A stretch of 64,000 nucleotides of DNA, from contig JAEIOD010000004.1 in assembly GCA_016342415.1 (NCBI GenBank), forward strand, positions 62,001 to 126,000, in the 5' to 3' direction. Shown here one piece after another: positions 10,712 through 21,273 of this stretch. The notes under the pieces were generated by a model. That model was not told where the DNA came from. It worked only from the letters and a program-made list of their open reading frames with translations, and did not search any database. A program made the position numbers and the translations under genes. Position 1 is the first letter of the stretch. Each line of letters opens with the position of its first letter. The DNA is from Clostridiales bacterium. Lineage in GTDB: Bacteria > Bacillota > Clostridia > Peptostreptococcales > Acidaminobacteraceae.

Positions 10712-11830
10712 TTAAATTTTAGAATTTTTTGCTATAACAAACGGATGATCAGCATCGCCATTGAAAACTCTTTTGGCTCCAATGGATACATTTTTATCTA
10801 ATATCATATAGTTAATATTGGCGGTTTCATCAATAACACAATTTTGCATCACCACTGAATTTCTGACAATGGCACCTTTCTTGACATGCACACCTCTTGA
10901 TAAAATAGAATTCTCGACAACGCCTTCTACAAGACAACCTGAACTTACCAACGAATTGGTGGTATAAGAATCATCAGCATAATATGTAGAGGGTTCATCT
11001 TTTATTTTTGTATATATTAAACCGTTGGCATTAAATAATTCTTCTTGTACTCTTGGTATCAACATATCCATATTGGTTTTATAGTAATTTTGAATCGAGT
11101 TGATACAAGCCAAATAACCATCGAATGCAAAACCTTTGATTTTTAGCTCACCCAGTTGTTTGAAAATACATTGTTTTAAAAAATCCACATCACCTAAATG
11201 AATCGATTCTTCAATGATATCAATCAAAAGTTCTCTCTTCATCAAATACATTTCCATAGAAACATTGTAATATTTTTTCTTGCCTAAGTTTTTACCAATA
11301 CTGACAATATCATCGTTTTCATCAATATTAATAGCATCACAATCTACAAACCGTCTTACATTATTGTTCATACGCTTGTACATAATAGTAATATCCGAAT
11401 CCGATTTTTTATGGTATTCCAACATATCACTAAAATCAACATTGCAGATCATATATGATCTTGATAGAAAAACATAAGGCTGTTTAGATTTTTTTATGTA
11501 ACTCAACATGGAGTTAAAAATCTCGATATCACCTTTTTTTTGAACGATATCTATTGACGACGCTTCAGGATGAAAATAAAATAAACCATCTTTTTTTCTA
11601 TCCAAATCCCAATACTTGCCTGAACCTATATGATCATACAACGATCTTGCTTTTCCTTGTGTACAAATAGCGATGTTACTGATACCCGTATTGACCATAT
11701 TAGACAATATAAAGTCAATCACTCTATATCTGCCACCAATTGGTATCGACCCAATGGTTCTTATTTCAGTTAGGTTCTTCAATTTATCTGTAGATGCACT
11801 TAAATTTATTATGCCCATCATTTCATTCAT
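10712..11830 (-). CDS. glgD: GlgD subunit of glucose-1-phosphate adenylyltransferase
   Basis: 372 residues with a nucleotidyltransferase fold at the N-terminus and a left-handed beta-helix at the C-terminus, collinear with GlgC next door. It lacks the intact LAGGQGSRL nucleotide loop of GlgC (here the start reads MMGIINLSAST). This divergence is what is known for GlgD, which forms a hetero-oligomer with GlgC and modulates it. It lies 3 bases after glgC, consistent with equimolar production. Confidence 0.9.
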   Translation of the reverse strand: MNEMMGIINLSASTDKLKNLTEIRTIGSIPIGGRYRVIDFILSNMVNTGISNIAICTQGKARSLYDHIGSGKYWDLDRKKDGLFYFHPEASSIDIVQKKGDIEIFNSMLSYIKKSKQPYVFLSRSYMICNVDFSDMLEYHKKSDSDITIMYKRMNNNVRRFVDCDAINIDENDDIVSIGKNLGKKKYYNVSMEMYLMKRELLIDIIEESIHLGDVDFLKQCIFKQLGELKIKGFAFDGYLACINSIQNYYKTNMDMLIPRVQEELFNANGLIYTKIKDEPSTYYADDSYTTNSLVSSGCLVEGVVENSILSRGVHVKKGAIVRNSVVMQNCVIDETANINYMILDKNVSIGAKRVFNGDADHPFVIAKNSKI

Positions 11831-11833
11831 AAT

Positions 11834-12970
11834 TTACTCCTTATCTCCACTGACAATAATAATATTCCCCTCACTACCCTCAACGACTGTATTGGCCTTA
11901 ACCACAACATCATTTAAGACAATCGTCTTATAAAGAACAACATCTTCTTCTATGATGGCGTCTGGCATAATTACAGACTCAGTTATCGTTGAGTTCTTGC
12001 CAATTTTCACTTTTGTGGAAATAATTGATTTCTTTACATTACCTTCTATGATACAACCATCATTGATAATAGATGATTCAACGTTTGCTGTTGGTGCAAT
12101 AAATTGTGGCGGACTAATGGTATTAGCCGAATACACACGCCAATCACTATTGAATAAATCAAGTTCCGATTCCTGATCTAAAAGATCCATATTCGCTTCC
12201 CATAAACTTTCTACAGTACCAACATCACGCCAATACCCTTCGTATTCGTAAGCAAACAAATCTGCATTGTCATTTAAAAGATTCGGAATGATATTCCCAC
12301 CAAAATCATTATCTGACACGTCATCTTTTTCATCCTCAATAAGCGATTCTCTTAATAGTTTCCAATCGAAAATATAGATCCCCATCGACGCTGTAGTCGT
12401 TTTAGGTTCTGTAGGCTTCTCAGAAAAATCATAGATACGACCCGTTTCATCAGCACTCAAAATTCCAAACCGAGTTGCCTCTTCTATAGATACACGCTTT
12501 ACAGCGATTGTTACTTCTGCTTTCTTCTTTTTATGATAAGCAAGCATCTTGGAATAATCCATATTGTAAATATGGTCTCCAGAAAGAATCAAAACATATT
12601 TGGGTTCATATCGATCAATAAATGAAATATTTTCATAAATTGCATTCGCTGTCCCTTTATACCATCTACCACCCGACAAATTGTGATAAGGAGGTAAAAC
12701 TCTTACACCACCATGTTGTCTATCCAAATCCCAAGGACTGCCAATACCGATATGGGAATTAAGCACATAGGGTTCATACTGAGTCAATATGCCCACTGTA
12801 TCTATTTCAGAGTTTGCACAGTTACTCAGTGCAAAATCAATTATTCTATACTTACCACCAAAAGGTACCGCAGGTTTTGCATTGTGATGTGTCATTTCCT
12901 TTAATCTAGAGCCTTGACCACCAGCTAAAATCATGCCGATCATTTCTTTTCTAAATCTTATCATTCCCAT
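11834..12970 (-). CDS. glgC: Glucose-1-phosphate adenylyltransferase, catalytic subunit
   Basis: Makes ADP-glucose from ATP and glucose-1-phosphate, the committed step of glycogen synthesis. 378 residues. The nucleotide loop LAGGQGSRL is near residue 15, [14 protein letters not shown] follows near 33, and [11 protein letters not shown] carries the catalytic Asp. The C-terminal third is a hexapeptide beta-helix. The gene overlaps the end of glgB by 20 bases, indicating coupling. GGAGG lies 3 bases before this ATG and 9 before a second ATG two codons on, so the start may be two codons later. Confidence 0.95.
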   Translation of the reverse strand: MGMIRFRKEMIGMILAGGQGSRLKEMTHHNAKPAVPFGGKYRIIDFALSNCANSEIDTVGILTQYEPYVLNSHIGIGSPWDLDRQHGGVRVLPPYHNLSGGRWYKGTANAIYENISFIDRYEPKYVLILSGDHIYNMDYSKMLAYHKKKKAEVTIAVKRVSIEEATRFGILSADETGRIYDFSEKPTEPKTTTASMGIYIFDWKLLRESLIEDEKDDVSDNDFGGNIIPNLLNDNADLFAYEYEGYWRDVGTVESLWEANMDLLDQESELDLFNSDWRVYSANTISPPQFIAPTANVESSIINDGCIIEGNVKKSIISTKVKIGKNSTITESVIMPDAIIEEDVVLYKTIVLNDVVVKANTVVEGSEGNIIIVSGDKE

Positions 12971-14843
12971 TTTCCTCCGTCTGTTGGTACTTAAAATACA
13001 TTGTTGCTAATGGAGCTATATCAACTGCAATTGATTGAGGTCGTCCGTGTCTTGTTTTCTTGACAGAAACAAACTCCTTCTGAGTTGCATAACCTGATCC
13101 GCCATACTTCTTGTCATCTGTATTAAACACCTCTTTATATGTACCCATATAAGGTACACCTAACCCAAAACCTCTATAAACTTCTGGTGTGAAATTACAA
13201 ACAACCAATATGTGTTCGCCATCTTCCCCATTTCTAACAAAGGAAATAATACTCTGCTCATTATTGGCATAATCTATCCATTCAAATCCTTTATACTGAT
13301 CATCTAAATGATAAAAGGCGTTTTCATCTCTATAAAAGTGGTTTAAGTCCTTTGCACAGTCTTGCATCAGCTGATGACTGTTGTAGTCTTTTAAGAACCA
13401 ATCGATAGGTCTTTCATAATCCCACTCGATAAACTGACCAATTTCACCACCCATGAAAATCAATTTTTTTCCTGGATAAGCATACATATATCCCAAGAAC
13501 ATTCTTAAGTTGGCAAATTTTTGCCAATAGTCGCCTGGCATTTTATTTAAAAGCGATTTTTTACCATGAACCACCTCATCATGAGACAGTGGCAATATAA
13601 AGTTTTCAGTAAATGCATACATCAATGAAAAGGTAATCGCCTGATGATTGTTATGTCTGTCTTCATATGACATTTCCATATATTCAAGCATATCGTTCAT
13701 CCAACCCATGTTCCATTTGAAATTGAAGCCCAAGCCGCCATCATGTATAGGTGCTGTTACCATAGGCCAAGCGCTTGACTCTTCTGCAATCATTAAAACA
13801 TCAGGATGTCTTTTAAAGACTTCTTTATTTAACTTTTGCAAAAACTTCACTGCATTATCATTGACTTCACTTTGATGAGTTGTATAACCTTGATACAACA
13901 TAAACGCTACTGCATCCACTCTGATACCATCTATATGAAACTTCTCCAAAAAGAATAACGCATTAGAAATTAAGAAGGATTGAACTTGCGTTTTTGCATA
14001 ATCAAAGTTAGTGGTACCCCACAATTCATTATCCGAAAATTTCGGATCTGTATGTTCAAAAGTTTCCGTTCCATCAAATCGTCTAAGACCATGTGCATCA
14101 TTACAAAAATGACAAGGTACCCAGTCCATAATGACGCCAATTCCAGCTTTATGACACGCATCAACAAATGCCATAAAATCTTTTGGCGTACCATATCTGG
14201 AAGTCATACTGAAATAACCTGTTGCCTGGTATCCCCAAGATCCATCATACGGATGTTCTGTAAGTGGCATAATCTCAATATGTGTATAACCATTATCTTT
14301 TACATAAGGAATCATATCCTCTTTAAGTTGATCATAAGTCATATAACCTTCTTCAAAGTGATCCCATGATCCCAAATGAACCTCGTAGATGTTTAAAGGC
14401 GACTTAAACGGGTCATATGCTTTTCTTTTATTCATCCAAGATTGATCCTGCCATTTATAGCCTTTTAAATCATAAACTCTGGAAGCGGTTTGCGGTTTCA
14501 CCTCAGAATAAAAAGCAAACGGATCAGCTTTTAGAACCACTTGATCATGATGATCACATACAGCATATTTATACAAAGTAAATTCATTTAATCCTGGTAA
14601 AAAAACATGCCACATGCCTGTATCCTCTACAGGAATCATTGGTGTATCATGAACATCCCAGTCGTTAAAATCGCCTACCAAACTAACTTGTTTTGCACGC
14701 GGTGCCCATACTGTAAATTCAACTCCTTGCTGTTTATCTCTTGTCCTTAAATGAGCGCCCATCACTTCATAACTTTTGAAGTTTTCACCTTTATTGTATA
14801 AGTAAATATCCAAGGCATTTCTTTTTAATAATCTCTTTATCAT
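12951..14843 (-). CDS. glgB: 1,4-alpha-glucan branching enzyme (GH13)
   Basis: Introduces alpha-1,6 branches into glycogen. About 630 residues. A CBM48 domain ([21 protein letters not shown], about 43-63) precedes the GH13 barrel. The barrel has DWVPCHF, the nucleophile Asp in DGIRVDAV, the acid/base Glu in MIAEESS and the distal Asp in LPLSHDE. The ATG at 14843 is preferred to an upstream GTG that overlaps the AGAGGGG ribosome site. It is the first gene of the glycogen operon, close behind a TATAAT promoter. Confidence 0.95.
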   Translation of the reverse strand: MIKRLLKRNALDIYLYNKGENFKSYEVMGAHLRTRDKQQGVEFTVWAPRAKQVSLVGDFNDWDVHDTPMIPVEDTGMWHVFLPGLNEFTLYKYAVCDHHDQVVLKADPFAFYSEVKPQTASRVYDLKGYKWQDQSWMNKRKAYDPFKSPLNIYEVHLGSWDHFEEGYMTYDQLKEDMIPYVKDNGYTHIEIMPLTEHPYDGSWGYQATGYFSMTSRYGTPKDFMAFVDACHKAGIGVIMDWVPCHFCNDAHGLRRFDGTETFEHTDPKFSDNELWGTTNFDYAKTQVQSFLISNALFFLEKFHIDGIRVDAVAFMLYQGYTTHQSEVNDNAVKFLQKLNKEVFKRHPDVLMIAEESSAWPMVTAPIHDGGLGFNFKWNMGWMNDMLEYMEMSYEDRHNNHQAITFSLMYAFTENFILPLSHDEVVHGKKSLLNKMPGDYWQKFANLRMFLGYMYAYPGKKLIFMGGEIGQFIEWDYERPIDWFLKDYNSHQLMQDCAKDLNHFYRDENAFYHLDDQYKGFEWIDYANNEQSIISFVRNGEDGEHILVVCNFTPEVYRGFGLGVPYMGTYKEVFNTDDKKYGGSGYATQKEFVSVKKTRHGRPQSIAVDIAPLATMYFKYQQTEENGNDKI

Positions 14844-14864
14844 ATACACCCCTCTTTTTATATC

Positions 14865-14892
14865 ATTATAACCTTTTTCTTACAAATTAAAA
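14865..14892 (-). promoter_or_regulatory. Promoter of the glycogen operon
   Basis: A perfect TATAAT (14865-14870) lies 16 bases from a weak -35 TTTTAA (14887-14892), upstream of glgB. The predicted leader is about 15 bases. No operator was recognised. Confidence 0.55.
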
Positions 14893-14950
14893 CCATTGTT
14901 ATGTAAATATTCAGTTAACTCAACAGGAAAACGTTCCCTATTTTCTCTAT

Positions 14951-14978
14951 AAAAAAAATACCCAATTTTCATCGGGTA
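14951..14978 (-). terminator. Intrinsic terminator after pyrR
   Basis: On the minus strand TACCCGA pairs with TTGGGTA around a 6-base loop and is followed by eight T (14951-14958). It lies just past the pyrR stop and ends the rluD-pyrR unit. Confidence 0.8.
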
Positions 14979-14989
14979 GTAACATTTTT

Positions 14990-15535
14990 CTAAACACTAT
15001 AAATAACCACTTCATCGGTTCCGTCTACATCTTTAAGATGTACTTTTACAATCTCCTTACCTGACGTTGGTACATTTTTTCCAACATAATCAGGACGTAT
15101 CGGAAGTTCTCTATGCCCTCTATCAACCAGGACAGCTAATTGAATGGAAACAGGTCTACCAATTTCCATCACCGCATCAAGTGCAGCTCTAACAGTTCTA
15201 CCTGTATACAATACATCATCTACCAAAACGATTTGCTTGTTTCTAACATCAAAATTTGCCAAAGAACTATTAAACTTACCTTTTTTGGCATCTTTCTCCG
15301 CTTCTGTAATATCATCTCGGTATGGCGTAATGTCCAAAGTAGCCACTTGTACTGCTTTGCCTTCAATCTCAGTGATTTTACCAGCAATTTGTTCCGCTAA
15401 AGGTACACCTCTTGAATGTATACCTACAATAACAACATCCTCTACACCTTTATTATGTTCAATAATCTCATGAGCAATACGGGTCATCGATCTAGATATT
15501 GCTTTCCCATCCATAATTAAAGCTTTAAACTGCAT
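14990..15535 (-). CDS. pyrR: PyrR: pyr operon regulator and uracil phosphoribosyltransferase
   Basis: 181 residues, the size of Bacillus PyrR. The PRPP-binding loop [16 protein letters not shown] is near residues 95-110, typical of type I phosphoribosyltransferases; IHSRGVPLA and DITPYRDD match PyrR. In Gram-positive bacteria PyrR binds UMP and pyr mRNA attenuators. No such attenuator or other pyr gene is visible here, so it acts elsewhere. The ATG at 15535 is chosen because GGAGG is 5 bases upstream; a TTG four codons earlier overlaps that site. It starts one base after the rluD stop. Confidence 0.92.
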   Translation of the reverse strand: MQFKALIMDGKAISRSMTRIAHEIIEHNKGVEDVVIVGIHSRGVPLAEQIAGKITEIEGKAVQVATLDITPYRDDITEAEKDAKKGKFNSSLANFDVRNKQIVLVDDVLYTGRTVRAALDAVMEIGRPVSIQLAVLVDRGHRELPIRPDYVGKNVPTSGKEIVKVHLKDVDGTDEVVIYSV

Positions 15536-15536
15536 G

Positions 15537-16457
15537 TTATCCTCCAAGTTCTACACCTTTTATTTTTTTAATCATGATATCAAATACTTCAGGTGTTTCT
15601 GATTCGAATTCCATATATTCACCACTCGTAGGATGAATAAATCCAAGTAATTTTGCATGTAACAGTTGACCATCGTTTTTAATTTTAGGCTTTTTAACAC
15701 CATAGGTTTGATCGCCTAATAACGGGTGCCCTATATAAGCCATATGTACTCTGATCTGATGTGTCCGTCCTGTTTCAAGTTGACACTCAATCATGGTATA
15801 ATCCCTAAATCTTTCAAGTACGGTAAAATGTGTGACAGCTTCTTTACCGTTTCTTTCAGTTACCGTCATTTTCAGTCTGTCTTTAGCACTTCTACCTATC
15901 GGCGCATTCACAGTACCTGTTTCAGCACCGATACGTCCGTGCACAATTGCCACATATTTTCTGTTTATTGTATGCTCTTTCAGTTGTGCTGCAAGGCTTT
16001 TATGAGCATTGTTTGTCTTTGCAATCATCAACAGACCTGATGTATCTTTATCAATTCTATGTACGATTCCCGGACGAACCACACCGTTGATCGATGATAA
16101 CTTTTCACTATGGAACATCAAGGCATTTACAAGCGTACCTGTATAATTTCCAGGCGCCGGATGTACAACCATGCCAATCGGTTTATTGATGATCATCAAC
16201 TCATCGTCTTCATAAACAATATCAAGTGGTATATCCTCTGCTAATACTTCTAAAACTTCAGGTTCCGGTACTTCTAATGAAATCACATCATCCACATTCA
16301 ATTTCAGTTTTTTAGAAGTTACCACCTTACCGTTTACAGTCACTTGTCCATCTTCTAATAATTTTTGTACATAAGACCTTGAAAGATCTTCTATTTCATT
16401 AGAAATAATGGCATCTATCCTTTTATTCTCTTTTACAATAATTTCAATCATAGTCAT
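15537..16457 (-). CDS. rluD: RluD-type 23S rRNA pseudouridine synthase
   Basis: RluA-family enzyme converting uridine to pseudouridine in RNA. About 306 residues. An N-terminal S4 RNA-binding domain ([19 protein letters not shown]) precedes the catalytic domain, whose motif [11 protein letters not shown] contains the nucleophile Asp; [20 protein letters not shown] is conserved. The ATG at 16457 has GGAGG 4 bases upstream, so the longer frame is not used. In Bacillus the homologue YlyB precedes pyrR in the same way. The exact rRNA target cannot be settled by eye. Confidence 0.9.
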   Translation of the reverse strand: MTMIEIIVKENKRIDAIISNEIEDLSRSYVQKLLEDGQVTVNGKVVTSKKLKLNVDDVISLEVPEPEVLEVLAEDIPLDIVYEDDELMIINKPIGMVVHPAPGNYTGTLVNALMFHSEKLSSINGVVRPGIVHRIDKDTSGLLMIAKTNNAHKSLAAQLKEHTINRKYVAIVHGRIGAETGTVNAPIGRSAKDRLKMTVTERNGKEAVTHFTVLERFRDYTMIECQLETGRTHQIRVHMAYIGHPLLGDQTYGVKKPKIKNDGQLLHAKLLGFIHPTSGEYMEFESETPEVFDIMIKKIKGVELGG

Positions 16458-16475
16458 GTTGCCTCCACTTTTTAG

Positions 16476-16504
16476 ATTATATCGGAAAAACAAAAACAAT
16501 GGAA
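16476..16504 (-). promoter_or_regulatory. Promoter of rluD-pyrR
   Basis: TATAAT (16476-16481) with a 17-base spacer to a weak TTCCAT (16499-16504), about 20 bases before the rluD ATG and just past the hairpin that follows ileS. Confidence 0.4.
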
Positions 16505-16528
16505 GAGTCAGAGGGTATCCTCTGACTC
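16505..16528 (-). terminator. Hairpin after ileS
   Basis: A perfect 10-bp stem (GAGTCAGAGG with CCTCTGACTC) and 4-base loop lies 5 bases past the ileS stop. The T tract does not follow immediately (TTCC comes first, then T-rich DNA), so termination may be partial. Confidence 0.5.
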
Positions 16529-16532
16529 ACTT

Positions 16533-19500
16533 TTATAACTTAGTTACATGAATAGCTGTATCATGTCCATTTAATTTGTATGTTTCAAATGTGTTGCTTT
16601 CTACTCTTATAAGTTCTTTTGCAAGTGTTTCATCCATAATATAATCTTTATGAAGTTCAACAGCTTTAACAAATTCATCTGAAGAGTTGTATTCAATCTT
16701 AATACTATCCATCATTTCGAAGTCATGAGACTTTCTCAACTGTTGGATTCTAGAGATCATTTCTCTAGCATAACCTTCTTGAATAAGTTCTTCAGTTAAA
16801 TTTGTATCCAAGATGATAAACAAGTTGTTCTCCATTCTTACTGTAAAACCTTCTTTAGCTGAAATAGAAACCATCACCAACTCGTTGTTGATTTCAAATA
16901 CTTCTCCACCAAGGTCTACAGCAATCGACTCACCAGCCTCTAACTTCATAGCTGTAGTAAAGGCATCCATAGAACCAAGTGCTTTACCCAACATGCCCAC
17001 TTTTTTACCTAAGATCGGTCCAGCAGTCTTGAAGTTCGGTTTTAATGAGAAGTTCATGTACTCATCTAAGTTATTAACAAATTGTACTTCTTTAACATTT
17101 AATTCTTCCATGATCAGATCAGATAAATCTTCGATAACCGATTTGTATTTACCGTCTAACATCACATGGGCAATTGGTTGACGCACTTTAATTTTCACAG
17201 ATTCTCTAGCAGCTCTACCAAGTGTTACAAGAGATTTGATAAGATCCATTCTCTCTTCTGTTCTTGGATTGATCAATGCCTCATTCGCTTCAGGATAAAG
17301 TGCTAAATGTACCGATCTCTCTCCAGTAAGATTTCTGTAGATTTCTTCTGTTAAGTACGGTGCAAACGGTGCAGCCAATTCACAAATTGTAACAAGTACT
17401 TCGTGAGTTGTGTTGTATACCGCTTTTTTATCTTCTGTCAATTCAGAATCCCAGAAACGTCTTCTTGATCTTCTGATGTACCAGTTAGAAAGATCTTCAT
17501 TGACAAACTCTTGTAAACCTCTTACAACTCTTGTTGTATCAAAGACTTCCATATCTTTTCTTGCATTCTTAATCACATTGTTTAATTTAGATAAAATCCA
17601 TCTGTCAAGCTCAGGTCTATCATCAGGTTCTACGTAGAAATCTTTAGCATTGATACCATCTGTATTGGCATATAATGTAAAGAAATTATAAACATTCTTA
17701 ATCGTTCTGAAGAATTTGCTTTCCACTTCCTGAACGCCCTCTTCATCAAATTTAGTCGGAGTCCACGCGGGTGATACATAGTATAGGTACCATCTTACAA
17801 CATCAGCGCCATACTTATCAAACAATTCAAACGGATCCACACCATTACCTTTTGATTTAGACATTTTCTTACCGAACTTATCTAAGATCAAATCATTAAC
17901 CAAAACATTTTTATAAGGTGAAGCACCTTTTACAAATGTAGCAATTGCAAGTAATGAGTAATACCAACCTCTAGTCTGGTCAATACCTTCACAGATAAAA
18001 TCTGCCGGGAATAACGAATCGAAATTCTCTTTATTTTCAAACGGGTAGTGATGTTGAGCAAAAGGCATTGCCCCTGAGTCAAACCAGCAGTCTATAACTT
18101 CTACAGTTCTTGTCATTGTTCCATCGCATTTATCACATTTGAAGTGGATATTATCCACATGTGGTCTATGAAGATCAATCGTTTCATCAATGTCTTCAAT
18201 CGCTCTTTCAACTAACTCAGCTCTTGATCCTACTGATATTTTATGTCCACAGTCACATTTCCAGATTGGAAGTGGTGTACCCCAGTATCTAGTTCTAGAA
18301 ATTGCCCAGTCGTTCAGGTTCTCTAACCAGTTGCCAAAACGTTTTTCACCAACATAGTTCGGGAACCAGTTAACAGTATCGTTGTTTGCAATCAACTGTT
18401 CTTTCAGTCTTGTCATTTCAATATACCAGCTCGGTTTAGCATAGTATAAAAGCGGTGTATTGCATCTCCAGCAATGTGGATAGTTATGCATCATTTTTTC
18501 TTTTTTATAGACTTTATTTTGCTCACCCAAATAAATCGTAATGTCTAAATCAGCATCCATTACAAACTTACCTTCCCAAGGTGTTGTCGTAAATTTACCA
18601 TCTTCACCAACTGGTTGAAGTACCGGCAAGTCATATTTTCTACCAACATTGTAGTCATCCTCACCAAATGCAGGTGCGATATGTACAATACCAGTACCGT
18701 CATCTGTAGTAACAAAATCAGCCAACGTTACATAGAAACCTTTTTTATCAGCTTTAACAAACGGTAAGAGTTGCTCATATTCAATATGCTCAAGTTCCGT
18801 ACCTTTCATTTCTTCTAAAATCTCATATTCAGCACCCATTACTTGTGATGCCAACTTCTTCTCAATAATAAATACTTCATCGTTTTGCTTAGCTTTGATG
18901 TATGTTTCATTCGGATGTACAGCCAAAGCAACGTTTGACGGTAAAGTCCAAGGTGTTGTTGTCCAAACCAAGAAGTATTCATCTGCATCAACACGCTTAA
19001 ACTTAGCAGTTAATGTTTGTGATTTGATTTCCTGGTACCCTTGAGCTACTTCATGTGAAGCCAGTCCAGTACCGCATCTTGTGCAGTAAGGTAAAATCTT
19101 ATGACCTTCGTAGATATAATCTTGTTTGTTAAACTGATCTAAGATCCACCATACAGATTCAATGTAATTATTGTCTAGAGTAATATACGGATTTTCCAAG
19201 TCAATCAAATAAGCCATACGTTTTGTCATTTCCTGCCATTGAGACTCATACTCAAATACAGATTCACGACATTTATCATTAAAGTTTGCCAATCCGTAAT
19301 TCTCAATTTCAGTTTTATTGTTAAGACTTAACTTCTTTTCCACTTCAATCTCTACAGGTAATCCATGTGTATCCCAACCCGCTTTTCTTTTTACTCTATA
19401 GCCATTCATTGTTTTGTAACGACATACGCTATCTTTTAAAGCTCTTGAAATAACATGGTGAATTCCAGGCTTACCATTTGCTGTTGGCGGGCCATCATAA

Positions 19501-19631
19501 AACACAAAATTCTTATCTTCTGATCTTTCTTCTACACTAAGATGTAAAAGATCAATATTCTCCCAATAATTTGCGATCTCCTTTTCAGTTTCAAAGATCT
19601 TCTTATCAGAAAGTTCGTTATATTTCGACAT
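16533..19631 (-). CDS. ileS: Isoleucyl-tRNA synthetase, type-2-like
   Basis: Charges tRNA-Ile. 1,032 residues. The HIGH region reads DGPPTANGKPGIHH (about 46-59) and the KMSKS loop is in KFGKKMSKSKGN. An editing (CP1) domain lies between them, with TTPWTLPSN and DGTGIVHIAPAFGEDD. The PPTANGKP wording and length around 1,030 resemble the type-2, archaeal/eukaryote-like class rather than the common bacterial class (PPYANGxxHIGH). Class membership is my inference and needs a tree. Expression is controlled by the T-box leader directly upstream. The ATG has a GGAGAGAG ribosome site. Confidence 0.95.
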   Translation of the reverse strand: MSKYNELSDKKIFETEKEIANYWENIDLLHLSVEERSEDKNFVFYDGPPTANGKPGIHHVISRALKDSVCRYKTMNGYRVKRKAGWDTHGLPVEIEVEKKLSLNNKTEIENYGLANFNDKCRESVFEYESQWQEMTKRMAYLIDLENPYITLDNNYIESVWWILDQFNKQDYIYEGHKILPYCTRCGTGLASHEVAQGYQEIKSQTLTAKFKRVDADEYFLVWTTTPWTLPSNVALAVHPNETYIKAKQNDEVFIIEKKLASQVMGAEYEILEEMKGTELEHIEYEQLLPFVKADKKGFYVTLADFVTTDDGTGIVHIAPAFGEDDYNVGRKYDLPVLQPVGEDGKFTTTPWEGKFVMDADLDITIYLGEQNKVYKKEKMMHNYPHCWRCNTPLLYYAKPSWYIEMTRLKEQLIANNDTVNWFPNYVGEKRFGNWLENLNDWAISRTRYWGTPLPIWKCDCGHKISVGSRAELVERAIEDIDETIDLHRPHVDNIHFKCDKCDGTMTRTVEVIDCWFDSGAMPFAQHHYPFENKENFDSLFPADFICEGIDQTRGWYYSLLAIATFVKGASPYKNVLVNDLILDKFGKKMSKSKGNGVDPFELFDKYGADVVRWYLYYVSPAWTPTKFDEEGVQEVESKFFRTIKNVYNFFTLYANTDGINAKDFYVEPDDRPELDRWILSKLNNVIKNARKDMEVFDTTRVVRGLQEFVNEDLSNWYIRRSRRRFWDSELTEDKKAVYNTTHEVLVTICELAAPFAPYLTEEIYRNLTGERSVHLALYPEANEALINPRTEERMDLIKSLVTLGRAARESVKIKVRQPIAHVMLDGKYKSVIEDLSDLIMEELNVKEVQFVNNLDEYMNFSLKPNFKTAGPILGKKVGMLGKALGSMDAFTTAMKLEAGESIAVDLGGEVFEINNELVMVSISAKEGFTVRMENNLFIILDTNLTEELIQEGYAREMISRIQQLRKSHDFEMMDSIKIEYNSSDEFVKAVELHKDYIMDETLAKELIRVESNTFETYKLNGHDTAIHVTKL

Positions 19632-19698
19632 ACTCTCTCTCCTTTTAAACGCCTTATTATACTAGTAAATCCTCTGACCAAACGTTGAGTCAGGTATT

Positions 19699-19927
19699 AA
19701 AAAATCCCCTGACAAGTTTGTCAAGGGACGAAATATTTCCGCGGTACCACCCAAGTTGCATAAAGCCTCTTCATTTAATGATATCGGTATTAAACCGGAA
19801 AGAACTACTTAATTCATCCTTACAACTCGGAAGTGATCATCCATTTTAATATGTTACTGATTTACACCTGCCATCAGCTCTCTTTGAACATCATTAAAAG
19901 TCTATCTTCGTCTACGTCTCTATTAAT
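19699..19927 (-). promoter_or_regulatory. T-box leader controlling ileS
   Basis: The conserved T-box core GGGTGGTACCGCGG lies at 19739-19752 on the minus strand. It is followed by a terminator hairpin (about 19705-19727, CCCTTGACA with TGTCAGGGG) and six T (19699-19704). Upstream, the stem I region contains an AUC that fits as the specifier codon (19835-19837), matching isoleucine. In such leaders uncharged tRNA pairs with the specifier and the T-box bulge and prevents termination. Core and terminator are clear; the specifier is a reading by eye. Confidence 0.93.
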
Positions 19928-19933
19928 ATATGC

Positions 19934-19962
19934 ATTATAACTGAATTTTAAACGTCCGTCAA
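19934..19962 (-). promoter_or_regulatory. Promoter of the ileS T-box leader
   Basis: TTGACG (19957-19962), 17-base spacer, TATAAT (19934-19939): close to the sigma-A consensus. The -35 lies inside the last codons of divIVA, so ileS is transcribed separately from the gene cluster before it. Confidence 0.8.
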
Positions 19963-20478
19963 CTCATCTTCAACGACTAATCGATCCAAGACATCAATTT
20001 GTTCCCTTAGAATGTATTGATACTTCTCTTTAAAGTCCATATAATCTTTTTTTAGACCTTCAACAGCATTTAATATTTCTTTGTAATCATGTTTTGCCTG
20101 ATTAATGTTCTTGTCAGCATCTGCTTTAGCTCTTGATAGTGTTTCGCCAGCTTCAGTTTCTGCAATTTTCATAATTTTATTGGCTTCAGTTTCAGCAGCA
20201 GAGACAACTCTCTTAGCTTCTTCTGACGCTTTTTTCTTCATATCATTTGATGTAATCTGAGCAACTAATAAGGCATCTTTTAAAGATTCTTCTTGGAGTT
20301 GATATTCTGTTAACTTCATTTCAGATTCTGCTACCTGACTTTTCAAATAATCAGATTCGCGAATCGTCGCTTCGAGATGTTCAGATATTTTATCTAAAAA
20401 CTCATCTACTTCAGCTCTATTATAACCATTGAGTGCTTTTGCAAAACTTTTGCCTGCTATATCATTTGGTGTTAACAT
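19948..20478 (-). CDS. divIVA: DivIVA-family cell division / polarity protein
   Basis: 176 residues. The N-terminus LTPNDIAGKSFAKALNGYNRAEVDEFLDKI is the DivIVA membrane-curvature-binding domain. It is followed by a long coiled coil (about 30-165) rich in Lys, Glu and Ala. In Gram-positive bacteria DivIVA gathers at septa and poles and recruits division or cell wall proteins. Its position after ylmH, yggT and sepF is the classical arrangement downstream of ftsZ in Firmicutes, although here ftsZ is about 8 kb away. Confidence 0.92.
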   Translation of the reverse strand: MLTPNDIAGKSFAKALNGYNRAEVDEFLDKISEHLEATIRESDYLKSQVAESEMKLTEYQLQEESLKDALLVAQITSNDMKKKASEEAKRVVSAAETEANKIMKIAETEAGETLSRAKADADKNINQAKHDYKEILNAVEGLKKDYMDFKEKYQYILREQIDVLDRLVVEDELTDV

Positions 20479-20487
20479 AGTCCCTCC

Positions 20488-21273
20488 CTATATATACTTT
20501 TTAATGTCAACTTTATAACGCTCTTTTTTAGTCATTCCATTGATTGAATCTATTTTGATGCGTCCTTTGCCTTTTACTGAAATTAAATCTCCTTCAGAAA
20601 GTTCTTTTGAAGTTTGTATTGAAATATTGTGATTCAATTTCACCCGTTCAGCTTTTATTAAATCTACAGCCTTAGATCTCGAGAGATTAAAACCACTCGA
20701 AATAATCGCATCCAGCCTTAAACTCTTAACTGTTGTATGTAACCATTGTACGGATTCCAACTTTTCAATCAAATGTTCTTTATCTACAATATCGGTCGAA
20801 ACCGTTACGCGTCCAACTTTAGTAAGATGCGATTGCAAAAATGTTGCCACGTGACTAGATGTCATCACTTGAACATGCCCGTTTTCCAGCAAAATATCGC
20901 CTATAACTTCACGTTTGAGACCTAGGCCCAACACAGCACCTAAAACGTCTCTATGGCTTATATCGCCATATTTTTCATGATAGGTTATATCCAATATGGC
21001 CAAGTCAGACTCTACCGACTCTAAATAATCAGGATACACAATCATTTTTTTATATTCTGCACCGTCATAACCACCCTCTAAAGTACATTTTAAATCTGGA
21101 TAGTGAAAACAGATAGCATTAATATACCCTTGAATATCAGGTGAAAGAAAATCAGTTGAAACAACTTCATAACTTTTCATCACTTGATTTAGAATGTCTA
21201 TGATACGTTTTAGTTTCGGCAATTGTTCAGCATCATAAATCTTCAATTGACGTAGTATCTCTTCTTTATTCAC
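20488..21273 (-). CDS. ylmH: YlmH-type S4 RNA-binding protein
   Basis: 261 residues. The C-terminal third is an S4 domain (SSGFNLSRSKAVDLIKAERVKLNHNI, about 190-215). The preceding region has YHEKYGDISHRDVLGAVLGLGLKREVIGDI, characteristic of YlmH. Relatives have been linked to ribosome rescue and cell division loci. It starts with GTG that shares one base with the yggT stop (TAGTG); no strong ribosome site precedes it, so it probably depends on coupling. Confidence 0.88.
   Translation of the reverse strand: MNKEEILRQLKIYDAEQLPKLKRIIDILNQVMKSYEVVSTDFLSPDIQGYINAICFHYPDLKCTLEGGYDGAEYKKMIVYPDYLESVESDLAILDITYHEKYGDISHRDVLGAVLGLGLKREVIGDILLENGHVQVMTSSHVATFLQSHLTKVGRVTVSTDIVDKEHLIEKLESVQWLHTTVKSLRLDAIISSGFNLSRSKAVDLIKAERVKLNHNISIQTSKELSEGDLISVKGKGRIKIDSINGMTKKERYKVDIKKYI

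Noticed and set aside
13980..14369. Plus-strand open frame of 129 codons
   Set aside because: Antisense to glgB, with no ribosome site and no family resemblance.
14990..16532. A PyrR-binding attenuator near pyrR
   Set aside because: No anti-antiterminator-like element or downstream pyr gene was found; pyrR follows rluD by one base.
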